Assembly (NCBI GenBank): GCA_050084985.1
Contig: JBITNC010000001.1
Coordinates: 15,252,001-15,316,000, forward strand
Source of the DNA: Nageia nagi
Lineage: Eukaryota; Pinophyta
DNA: 64,000 nucleotides
Direction: 5' to 3'
Shown here: piece after piece, positions 33,851 through 44,512 of the stretch
Position numbering within the stretch: the stretch's first letter is position 1
Layout of the letters: every line of letters begins with the position of its first letter
Translations under genes and position numbers: made by a program
Notes under the pieces: generated by a model
Database searches by the model: none
Told to the model about the DNA's origin: nothing
The model's input: only the letters and a program-made list of their open reading frames with translations

Positions 33851-36237
33851 CCTACTAGGTTTGTATGTTCACATAAGTAATCCCAAATTTTAATCAATAA
33901 CTTTCATGCTCAGGAAAAAAATGGCATCTTGGTAATATCAAGGTAACTCATAAATATAGCAGTATCCTTAAAACACATGACATGACTTATTTTTAAGTCA
34001 ATAAATTAAAGTTATAACCTTGGGAAGACCATTCCATGAAAACCCTAATAGATATGAATCTATAAGAAAATATAAATGAGATATGACTATCAAACATAGT
34101 CTCACTAGGGTAATGAAGAACCCTAAAGTAAATAAGTTGCATGAACATGATGATGGTAAGAAATACTAGAAGGTATGTGGTACCCTCAATAAGTTAAAAT
34201 GTTCAAGAAGAGAAAATTATTGGTAAGATCTACCAAGATGCCTTATAATGAACATTTGACGTAATCCATGAGGTTATTTAACTAGCAAGATTAAATGACA
34301 AGTTATGGTAGATGTCCAAGGAACTGGCCACTTAAGAATGGATGAAACCTGTATCAATTAGTACAAAAGAAAAATGCTCTAAATTGCATCAGTTCTAAGG
34401 GAAGTTTTAAAAAACCTTCATACTTATTGCCAAATATGCTTGATTAAATAAAATGGTAACCCTAAAGAGGTTATGAAATCAGCTAGTATCAATATCTTGG
34501 TTAAAAGATTTAACTAATGTTTAGAAGAAAATTGAGAATCGATAACCTTAAGAAGGTTAGGAGATAGCTTATGATTGAATTTTCTTAAATGAGAAACAAA
34601 GTAATCTCAAGAATAAATCTTTATGATTTAAAATTTCAAGTGTTGAAATTTTAACTATATCTCGATTATTTGTGTGAAGAATAAGGTAAGAGGAATAAGT
34701 CAAGTAAACTATCATGGTGATTTGTTAGAAAAGAAAACTTTATGAACCAGAAAATCAGTTAGATATTTTATTCTACATTTATGATGCTATAATTCAAGAT
34801 GGGGCTAAAGCAACATCGATCAATGGAGTTCTACAACAAGAATAAGAGACTTCCATCATATTGACAAAACAAGAGCAAGGAAGTCAAGTAAGATCCAAAG
34901 AAAGATACCTTCCTCCTAAATAATAAAGAAGAAATCAACTTGCTCAAAGAAACATATATTTGCAAAATATAGGTTACAAAGTTAGGGATGAAGTAAGCCA
35001 CCATATCCATGCTAATGAAGCTATATTTGATGAATACCTCCTAGAATAGAATGGAGATTATCATTTTGAATCATTCAATGAGTTAGAAATTGAAGAGATA
35101 AAAGATTACAAATCTAGCTTCTTGCTACCTATTAAAGTAGATCCAGAATAAGGAATTCCACTAACAATTGAAGAATTAAACCTTCGCATAGTTGCTGTAA
35201 TGTTGAACACAAATGGTGCTATTATAAATACTGAAGATCTCAGGAACATTGAAGGCCTCATGAATCAATAAGTATTTTGTAAAGGAAATAAATGATTTTG
35301 TGATATAATGGTACTTGAATATTTAGCTCTAGAATTATGGGAGAACCTTATGGAGAATAAAGAAATAAAGACCAAGGATGTGCCTTGGGAGAATTTCCTA
35401 AGTAAATTTAAGATTGTGTCAAATAAGTTCATCATGGGAACATTTAATGAATGTAATAGAATTAGATAAAGAAGCAAGTCAATTGAAGAATATCATAGGC
35501 AATTTATGAGATTAATGATGAAGTATGTTCTAGAGATATCAAAAGTTCTAGTCAGTAAAGTCCATCATTTTATCATGAGACTTTAAAGATAAGGAATTGT
35601 GGTTGCTGCAAGATTCTTTGGGAATCCATCCACCAATGTTCATGTCAAGAAAAGAAGATTTTCCATTATTGGAAGTCAGTTAAAGACTTGAGGAAAATAA
35701 TGAAAAGAAAAAAAAAGAATGATAAGGATGGTCCATCAGGTATCAAAGAAATAGTGAACCTAAAATGATTGAAGTATGAAGATCAAGTCAAGGTTAAAGA
35801 TATCCATGCAAAGATCAGAATGGTTGAGAAGTTTTACAAAAGGATATGCAACATGAATTAAAATATTTTCAAATAAAAAAAATTATTTCAACTATAGAAA
35901 TAAAATAGTTAGTTGGATAGTAGGATAAGAATAATTCCTCCAAGAAGATTTTTAGAGTAAAAATTAGGAGTAATAAGAAAGTACTACATGGAAAAGATAG
36001 TAAGATTTTTCTAAGAACTTGAGGTATTATGTGTAAAAGTTTGATGAATCTTGGGTCCCAAAGTATGAATGGGGAATCATGTTAGCAAAAAAAAAAAGAT
36101 AAAATTTTAGGCATTATGAGATAAATTTAGTAAAGGAAAAGGGAAAAAGAGAATACCCTTAGAAATAAATGATGAAATAATATATCAATTTCATCATGAA
36201 TTCATTCATCAAGAGAGATGATGAAGTTTCAACTAAG
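33851..36237 (+). mobile_element. Internal region of outer gypsy, left part
   Basis: Heavily decayed sequence between the primer-binding site and the insertion point of the inner gypsy. A gag remnant is recognisable at about 35310-35660. The continuation is 58771-59461 on the other side of the inner element. Confidence 0.55.
35310..35660 (+). pseudogene. Retrotransposon gag remnant (outer gypsy)
   Basis: With stops ignored, the plus strand reads PWENFLSKFKIVSNKFIMGT, then KSIEEYHRQFMRLMMKYV, then SKVHHFIMRL. This matches the plant gypsy gag pattern W-x-x-F-x-x-x-F...S-V-x-E-Y-x-x-x-F-x-x-L...x-x-x-F-x-x-G-L. Several stops make it non-functional. Confidence 0.6.
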
Positions 36238-36242
36238 GCAAA

Positions 36243-38193
36243 TGTATTCTTTCAGAATTGCACTCTAAGTTGGGGTAACACACTATCATTTTTTTATTCT
36301 TTCATTCTTTTTAGAAAATTCTTTCTATTCCAACTCTCTTCCTTTTAAAATTAAATTTGAGTCTTCTATTAGTCCCAAGTCTAAAGAATTTTAGGTGTTG
36401 TTAAGATCCAGCTATTGTATATATAATCCGGCTATTGTATGTATGGGTCCTTATCTTTGATATTTTGCCTTGTAAATTTCTAGTCAAAGTCGACCAGGTT
36501 TTGTAATAACTCTCAAGGATTAACCTTAAGTTGTATTAATAGTCAAATGGGGTAAGAATTGTATCTATAAAAGAATTATGTATGAAAAGAGAAAAGTCTA
36601 AGGAAGTGTCCAAGAGTTGTTGTAAATACAATGTTTGGGAGTTTTTGTAAATACACGATCTAAGAGTTTTTGTAAATAAAAGTCTAAGTTATATCCAAAT
36701 AATTAGTGAGAGGTGCCCATGAGTAAATAAACCCTACTAATTTTCAATAATGATGTTAGAACTTTTGGCTAAAATCAATAGGTCCTGAAACAAGTAATGA
36801 TGGATGATGATTCATGAAGATCCTAAATAGAGCTTATCAATTTTGAGTGATGATGTCATAACTTTTGGCTAAAATCATCAAGTCCAAGAACAAGTAATGG
36901 GGGGTGATGATTCATATAGATCCAAAATAGAGCATGTCAATTTTAAGCAATGACATCAAAAATTTTGGCTAAAATTAGCGGGTCCTAAAATAAGTAATGG
37001 CAAGTGATGATTCATGTGGATCCTAAATAGAGCCCGTTGATTTTGAGCAATAATTTTAGAACTTTTGGCTAAGATCAACGGCTACTAAGGAGAGCTAGAT
37101 TTTCAATAGAACCTAGAGAAAAAAAATAAGACCTGCTAGACTAAGGTAAGAGTAATGGATAAGAAGTAACACCCAGGTCCATTTGATCTTAAGTGTTTGA
37201 CCCCTAGGGCCTTGTTAATATGTTGACTTCAACTCACTTCCACATTACAATGGTAGTTTCTTCTCAAACTAAATTGATATGTTGTTCAAAACCTTCCATT
37301 ACTCTATTCATTTAGAACTATAGTATGGATCATCAATGGTTACAGAGAAGTAGATAACTATTGATAGAACATAGTGCCAAATCGTACCTATCAAATTATA
37401 AATGATTACTTATTCAATTAGTTACAGTACCATCCTTAATCAACTCCAGGGCTAAAGAAGGAGTAGTTAATGACATGTCAAGAGGATTATAGCTCAATGA
37501 ATATGATTGTTCAGAAATTTCAAATTCCCAGATAGTCATGCTATTGGTACTTATTCACTTTGTAATCTAACATAGTTGTAATATTTATTGTAAATAGTTT
37601 TCTTCACTTACTTCAATAAAGATGAGTAATTATGTATATTAATCATAGATAATAACCCATTAGGGGATGTAAATGTATAAATGATGAACTATTAGAAATC
37701 AAAAAGATCAAACATTCTAACAAATTTGTCCAAGTCTGTAAGATACTTTCATATATGATAATGCAAATACATAATGCTTTTACCTTTTGCAACAAGTGGT
37801 TATTTATTATTTTTGTAAATGTTATGTATGAGATGATGTCTTAAGTTATGGTTGTGTATTATGATTGCAAGACCTCAAGGGTAAGATAGTTCACTATTTT
37901 TAATTTTGGTTATGGATTGCTGCCTGTGCTACAATGCCTAGGTTGTGAGGTTCTTATTTTATTTTTAGTTCAATTTGTTAATCTCTTTCCTATAAATCTA
38001 TACCTTTTATCTCTTTCTTGTTACTTTTAACCTTTATAATAGATAGTAACTAACATATAACCCAAAGATTAAGCAGAAAATCAACACGAGCACATTCCCA
38101 ACATCTTTTGCATTTTCAAAGAACCTACTATTATGGGCAATGGAGAACTCAACCAGACCAAACCCTTTGAGGTTACATTATACCGATCAATAG
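36243..38193 (+). mobile_element. 5' LTR of inner gypsy element (1951 bp)
   Basis: From TGTATTCTTTCAG to CGATCAATA. Its partner at 56815-58765 has exactly the same length. It contains a roughly 100-bp tandem repeat in about four copies. The 3' terminus ends in TA rather than the usual CA. Confidence 0.88.
36736..37060 (+). repeat. About 100-bp tandem repeats in 5' LTR
   Basis: Units share AACTTTTGGCTAAAATCA and GGTGATGATTCATGT and recur near 36736, 36839, 36939 and 37040. The same array is in the 3' LTR at about 57315-57640. Confidence 0.8.
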
Positions 38194-38624
38194 TAGAAAC
38201 TTTCATTTTTGGCACATCCTATAGGACATAAACTAAAATTTCATATTTTGTAGGAGTAAATAGGCTAGATAGCCATGTTTGGTAGGCTATCAGTTAGATT
38301 CTTCAAAGATTATAAGGTTCTTTTAATCTTATTAGTGACTCTACTATTAACCAGTCAATATTTCAAACCTTGACACCTCCAAAATGTAGACTTACTAGAA
38401 GTAGTGCTAAAAATTCTCTTAGAAAGCCTAGGTTCCAAAAGCTGTCAGTTCCTTAAAGGAAGATTAGGTGAAAGATTTCCTAGGTTGTATCCCCTATAGT
38501 TCTCTTAAGGGAAATCCCACTATCAGCTATATTTGATTCAACCCCAAAAAATCCTTCATTTGCTACCAATACTCTAAGCATGGCTCAGCTAATAGTTTTT
38601 TCTATTTAGAATAATGGTCATCTT

Positions 38625-39358
38625 TTGGTCATTGTTGTTAACTCCCTTCCTATACCTCAAGTAGCATTCAAAGTTTTTTCTAAGTATGATGGGTCTAGTA
38701 AAACATCATATGAATATTATCAAGATGTATCTTTGTTGGTTTCAAGCTTTGATATTATTGATGAAACTATGATGACTAGGTTATTATCACATTTTTTAAA
38801 GCCAAAGCAACTAAATGGTTTAGAACTCTCACACCTCAATCTATAAATTCATGAGGAGAGTTATGTCAATCTTTAATTGAAAGATTTGCTATGGATGGTG
38901 ATGATAGTACATTTCTTATCCTTATAGCATGTATCAAAAGACATCCTCATAAGTCCATTAATGATTTCAATATCAGATTTGAGAGAACATGAAAGTCTAT
39001 TCCACTAAGGATTAGACCAACAAGTGCAAAAGCTCTGGCATATTACAGGAAGACCTTTGTCCTATAACTTAATATGCTCATTATTATGTCAGGAGATACC
39101 TTCCTAGATGTTTATCAAATAATAAAAACTTTTGAGCATACCTTGGTATCCTTTGGAAAGATGCAACCTAGAACTATTATGCCATTATTTCATGATTCAC
39201 CTCATAAACAAGTCCCTCAAATTGCTCATCCTAGAGTTTTAGCCTTACCACCTCCTTCCAAGCCTATTATTCAAAATCAGATACTAGCATTACTTGCTCT
39301 TACATCCACTGGTGCTAGTATTGATCCTAAATCTCAAGAAGATGAAAGAATAAGGTAA
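38625..39358 (+). pseudogene. Gag of inner gypsy (broken)
   Basis: The first frame gives VFSKYDGSSKTSYEYYQDVS, and after a frame change the sequence reads WFRTLTPQSINSW, then ELCQSLIERFAMDG, then INDFNIRFERTWKSIP. These are the successive blocks of the plant retrotransposon gag domain (F-x-G-x-x-x-P-x-x-H/Y, then W-F-x-x-L-x-x-x-S-I-x-S-W-x-x-L-x-x-x-F-x-x-x-F). At least one frameshift and stops are present. A Pro-rich tail (ALPPPSKP) follows. Confidence 0.75.
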
Positions 39359-40124
39359 TTAGAGGTAACTATTAAGAACCTTATCAATAAGCTCACTCTG
39401 GAAGAAAGGTAGAATCAAAATTTTAATTACAAAAGATATGATAATTAGCATCAACCCAGATTCTAACCCAAGACGAACTAGCCAGAATAATCAAGTGTCT
39501 TAAAAATAATTAAAAATGCTATTATGATGAGTTCTATAGAAAGTGTTGCTTCAAGCATTACAAAATAGTGTTCTCCATGTTCAGCTCCTCATTTGCTAGA
39601 CTCATGTATGATTTATCAACATCAATATTTGGGATTACATTTAGATTAGATGGTGGAATCTACATCAGATCTTGCTACTGATCTCACCATGGTAAATTTT
39701 TGGCTTTTGAGATATGTTAGAGAATAAGAATTATGTTCAAACTAGAGCTTCTTCTTCAATGGCTCCATAGGAACCCTTAGTTACTTAGTAAAATCAAGCA
39801 TCTATTTTAGTACTAACTGAACTTAAGAAAGCTAAGGCTCCCTTAGCCTAACCTTAGAATCAACAAGATCAATTCCCAACACATTCAGGCAATGTTTCTC
39901 AAAATTTAGATACTAATGTTCCTGCTGAAATAAATCTTATTGCAGTTAGACAAGAAGTCCTAGAGAAGGAGAGATATAATATGTTAAGGTATCCTTTTAT
40001 TATATATTATCATAAAGAAAAGGCCATTCAATAATTTAGAACACATAAATAAGTAGAATCAAGTAATTTTATCCCATATGCTCCATATAATATTGTAGAA
40101 AAACTAAAGAAAACTGCTTCTACG

Positions 40125-40569
40125 ATGATTATGTTTGATGCATTAAAGATACCAGGTCAATTAGATCTTTTGCAAGAGGCTTTGAAATTAAGAAATAGTA
40201 AGAAAAGGGTAAATGAAGGAAATGTCATCTTTTCAATATCTGATGATGTCCCTCCAAATCCCATAGGTATAAGGAGACCCCCACCATTCTATCTATCCCT
40301 AAGATTAGAAGGTTTGGGTAGTAAATAATTGTATGATAGATATTGGAGCTACAATAACTATGATTCTTAAAATTGTTGCAAGTGAAATGAAGATATATAT
40401 TATAAGATGTATTTATGGTTTCATACAATTGGATTCTTCCTTTGTAGATGTCATTGGTAGTGTTAAAGGGATCCCAATAACTTTTAATGCATTCCTTGAC
40501 ATTTATGTTATTCAAGATGCAATTATGGTTGATCTTACACCTTTGTTTAGAATTTGTCTATCCATATAA
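40125..40569 (+). pseudogene. Aspartic protease region of inner gypsy
   Basis: A pre-protease frame (MIMFDALKIPGQLDLLQEAL) is followed by MIDIGATITMI, where plant gypsy proteases have V-D-x-G-A-T/S-x-N-x-I. The second residue of the D-S/T-G triad is Ile. A possible flap region follows (GSVKGIPITFNAFLDIYVI). One stop separates the two pieces. Confidence 0.6.
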
Positions 40570-40884
40570 TTCATTACTAAATTGGGAGGGTACTTAGCTT
40601 TAGAATATAGTCATATTTTATTTCCCTTTCAAAATAAACAAGTTAAAATTCTAAATGAGGGCACCTAAAGTGCTCATCTAAAAAAGATCACAAAATAAAA
40701 TTGTTTGAATGGCTCCCAACCTGTGGAAGTATTTGAAAAGGATCCACTTAGAGAATCAATCCTAATAACTAAAGTTCTTTTAGCAAATGATTTAAATTAT
40801 TAGGTCATAGATGCTAGAATGGGTAATTATTCTTTATATGAATATGTGCAACCAATCCCAATCATAACTAAAAAAAACATGAGA

Positions 40885-41290
40885 TATGGACAATGTACTT
40901 TGATGGATCTAGATGTAAGCATGGATGTGGATCTAGAGTTGTATTCAAATATTTAGGACATAAGAAAATATTCTCCTTAAGATTCATATGGATTTGTACA
41001 AATAATGCTACTAAATATGAAGTCCTTTGTTAAAGGTTATTTAAAATAATCATTATAGGCATCAAATGCCTAATTATCCATGGTGATTCAAAATTGGTCA
41101 TAAAGCAAGTTAAAAATCAGATTAGTGCAAAACATCACTATTTGAAAGCCTACAAGAATAGAGTTTGAGATTTATTAGAGTCATTCTTAGCTATTAATTT
41201 TATATCTATTCCTAGAAGGTACAACCAAATAGCTAAAGCACTTCTCATTATAAAAGAGAAGCTCTTGCAGTCAAAGTTCAATGTAAACCT
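40885..41290 (+). pseudogene. RNase H domain upstream of RT (inner gypsy)
   Basis: The frame reads WTMYFDGSRCKHGCGSRVV, then FIWICTNNATKYEVLC, then LIIHGDSKLVIKQVKNQ, then FISIPRRYNQIAKAL. This matches the D-G-S...G-x-G, T-N-N-x-A-x-Y-E-A-L, G-D-S-x-L-V-x-x-Q-V and P-R-x-x-N-x-x-A-D-x-L pattern of the extra (archaeal-like) RNase H known in plant Tat-type gypsy elements. The first Asp, Glu and second Asp are kept. One stop lies inside. It sits before RT here, whereas the canonical place is after RT. A spacer (PDATNFWQVF-like when stops are ignored) joins it to RT. Confidence 0.75.
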
Positions 41291-41544
41291 TTAGTACCTG
41301 ATGCTACAAATTTTTGGTAAGTATTTGATTCTAATGAGCATATTATGAACTTCCTCTTAGATGAAGTAGTAGCTCACACTTTTGGTATTCAAAAATTACT
41401 TGACTGTTTCTAAGAATTAGTTATTATCCAACTCAGAAATAATGTTATACCAAAAGGATTACTCTCTTTTGAAAGATTGTTTAATTCAAAAGATGTCTAG
41501 AAAGCTAAATCTTTGACCATCCAAAAGGAGACTTATGTTGAGCT

Positions 41545-42400
41545 TGAAATAGAACTTGAAAAGTATATAAAGGTAGGTTTAAAGTGTTCTGATGAAGAAA
41601 AAGTTGTTATGTCTCAAATCTATCATGAGTTCTCAAAAGCAATTACTTGGACTTACGATGATCTCAAGACATATGATAAAAATATCATCTAACACATAAT
41701 TGAGCTTGAACTAGATGTCAAACCATACAAGCAAAAATAAAAGCTAGTCAACCCAAAAATAGAAGAAGCTATGAAACAAAAATTGATTAAGCTATTTAAT
41801 TCAAAAATTATTTATCCTATTAAGCATTCTTCTCAGGTTGCAAATTTGGTTCCTATTAGAAAGAAAAGTGGAGAAATCAAACTATGTGTTGATTTCAAAA
41901 ATTTGAATGAAGTGTCTCTTAAAGATAATTATCCTCTTCCACCTATGGAGTAAATCTTTCATACAGTAGCTAAAGATTGCTATTTTCAATGATTACTGGC
42001 TACTCAAGATTTAATCAGATTTAGGTGAAAGATGAGGATCAATATAAAATTGTATTTACAATCAAGTGGAGGACATTTACTTTTCATAGAATGCCTTTTG
42101 GTCTTTCTAATATAGGAGCTGCTTTTTAAAGAGCCATGGATCATGCATTTGGTGAACTAATAAATAATATTATCTTACTCTATCTGGATGATATTACAAT
42201 ATTCTCTAAAAGTAAAAAGGATCATCTAGAACATCTTAAACAAATTTTTCAAAAATGCATGAAATTTGGCATTTCAATTAATCTAAAAAATCTATTTTTA
42301 TGGTTAACCAAGGAAAATTGCTTGGCCACATTTCCTTAGAGGAAGGATTAGCAATTGATCTAGATAGAGTAAAAGTTATTAAAGCATTGCCACTCCCTTC
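41545..42400 (+). pseudogene. Reverse transcriptase of inner gypsy
   Basis: Blocks in order: ITWTYDDLKTYDKNII, KLIKLFNSKIIYPIKHSS, VANLVPIRKKSGEIKLCVDF, NLNEVSLKDNYPLPPME, then a frame-broken fingers/palm stretch, then the catalytic IILLYLDDITIFSKSKKDH, and finally IDLDRVKVIKALPLPSN. The Y-L-D-D catalytic motif is intact. Stops and at least one frameshift inactivate it. After the connection motif the sequence passes almost at once to the integrase side, and the usual downstream RNase H is not seen. Confidence 0.85.
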
Positions 42401-42420
42401 TAACAAGAAAACCAACCAAT

Positions 42421-43773
42421 TTGATCAAAGGTAGGGTTTTGTATGAAAATATAGCTGAAGCTTCACATGTGATTACTATTATGGAGGATGAGCAACAACT
42501 AAATGAAGAAAGTGATTGGATTAAGCAAGTTATTTTTTCTTTTCAAACTAGTAAATATCTTAAATCTCTAAACAAATTTCAGAGAAAGAGATTCAAACTG
42601 CATGCCTTGAAGTTTATGATGATAGATGACCATTTGTATAGAAAAAACTTTGATCAAACCCTATTAAGATTTATGACTCATGATGAATCCCAAAGAATAT
42701 TGCATGAATTTCATTATGGATTCTCTAGTGAGCATTATAGTGGACCAACTACATCAACAAAAATTAAGCTGGGTATTATTGGCCCATAATATTTCAAGAT
42801 TAATTCGAGATTATCAGGTAATGTGACAAATGCAACAAATTTATGAGGAAAAAAGGCAAGCTACCATGCCTCTTAAACATGTGATAGTTGAAGAACACTT
42901 TCAATAATGGGGCATGGACTTCATTTGTGTTATAAGCCCAAATTCCTTAATAGGTCATAAGTTCATCTTGACTATAATAGACTATTTTACTATATGGTTA
43001 GAAGCAATGCCATGTAAGAATGCAGATAAAGAAGCGATGATAGAAATGATCAAAAAGATAATCACTTTCTTTGGAATCCCATAGACTTTATCTCAGATAA
43101 TGGCTTGGCATTTATTGGAGGTAACTTATCAAAATTTGTTGTTGAATATGAGATATACAAGTTATTCTCTTCAAATTATTACCCATAAGGTAATGGGTTA
43201 GCTGAATCAACTAATAAAAACCTAACTTAGATCATCAAAAGAATAATTTAAGGGAATCTCAGATAGTGGCATACATAATTAGACTTTGCATTATGGGAAG
43301 ATATAATCAACATTAAATTAGCAATCAAAACATCCCCATATGCATTGGTATATGGTAAAATACCTGTGTTGCCAATACACATTAAGTTATTAGCATTAAA
43401 AATCCTACAAGAAATGGAGGACCATGACTTTGAACCACTACAATCAAGGTATAATTAGCTCCTAAATTTGGAGGAAGATCAAAATAAAGCATGTTAGTCA
43501 TTTCAACATCACCAACACATCATCAAGAAATCATTTGATAAGAAAAAGTCTTCCTAGGTGAAATTTGAACCAAGTGATATTGTCTTAAAGTGGGAAGAAG
43601 AGAGAGCAAAGCTAGGAAGACACCAAAAATTTGACTCTCTATGGAGTGGGCCTTATATCATAACTCAAGCCATGCAAAGTAATGCATTCAAATTACAAGA
43701 CATCATTAGGTCCCAAGAATTACCTATTCCTATTAATGGGATTTATTTGAAGCATTATCAGGTGATAGGGTGA
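42421..43773 (+). pseudogene. Integrase of inner gypsy
   Basis: The N-terminal part is open (MIKGRVLYENIAEAS to KIKLGIIGP) and includes ESQRILHEFHYGFSSEHY, the H-x-x-x...H half of the zinc domain. The core shows SDNGLAFIGG and GLAESTNKN, so the second Asp and the Glu of D-D-35-E are present. The C-terminus keeps FEPSDIVLKWEEER and FDSLWSGPYIITQAM, the G-P-Y/F motif. Many stops lie in the core. Confidence 0.8.
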
Positions 43774-43977
43774 TCTTGTAACACCCGTTAGAGACTGTAT
43801 AGTGTACATAATTTCAAAAAAAATGTATTTTTAAGGCATGTACATCTTCTAGACATAGCTCCTAAGAAAGTAGGTAGCTATTAATGCTCAACATTAATTC
43901 GACATGATTTAGAGTTAATGTCTATGTGTTGCTAAGCCATCAACTAAATAGGGAAGCATTTAAGGAAAGATTTTCTT

Positions 43978-44436
43978 TGTTAGAATTTGTAATGAAATAT
44001 TGTGAATATCTAAACTCCTTGTAAATTCAATTAATCACTTAAAGGATATGTAGATACCTTAAGGGATTAATTGAATTCTTTATTATGTAGACTTTGACTT
44101 TACCATGTGGTTAGTTGGTAGGTTAAAGTTAGGTGATACATTTATTGTAACCCTAACCTTACCCTTGGGTTAAAGGGAGGTTAGGGAGGTGCTCTCAAGC
44201 TATAAATAGAAGGCCTCTCCTCTTGTAACATAACTAAGTTTTTGGAGTAAGATTACTCTACTAGTTGTGTAGGAGAGGAAGAGAATTGTTGTAAGAGGTG
44301 CATAGATTGAGAATTGAGAACTAGTTGTGGATGTACTCCCAAGGAGGGAGGAACCACATTATATTTGTGTTATCTTGTGTATGATTGAGTTTCCTAGTCT
44401 TGGACCTTAAGGATTAGAGTAGGTCTAAATCCTTCA
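43978..44436 (+). mobile_element. 5' LTR of nested copia (459 bp)
   Basis: TGTTAGAATTTG to AATCCTTCA. It contains TATAAATAG at 44201. Against the 3' LTR I count about nine substitutions, one 1-bp indel and one 17-bp duplication, roughly 2 percent divergence. Confidence 0.95.
44201..44210 (+). promoter_or_regulatory. TATA box of copia 5' LTR
   Basis: TATAAATAGA followed by AGGCCTCTCC. The same module is found in the non-autonomous LTRs at 27929 and 33174. Confidence 0.7.
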
Positions 44437-44438
44437 AT

Positions 44439-44450
44439 TGGTATCAGAGC
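44439..44450 (+). promoter_or_regulatory. Primer-binding site of copia
   Basis: TGGTATCAGAGC, the exact complement of the initiator-tRNA-Met 3' end used by most plant copia elements, two bases after the LTR. Confidence 0.92.
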
Positions 44451-44512
44451 TTGGTGTGGAAGCTCTTCTTCTTGGTGTGGAAGCTCTTCTTTTTGGTGTG
44501 GAAGCTACATCT
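44451..44512 (+). repeat. Triplicated 21-bp unit after primer site
   Basis: Three consecutive units with the core TTGGTGTGGAAGCT, two of them continuing CTTCTTCTT or CTTCTTTT. They lie directly behind the primer-binding site. Confidence 0.85.
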
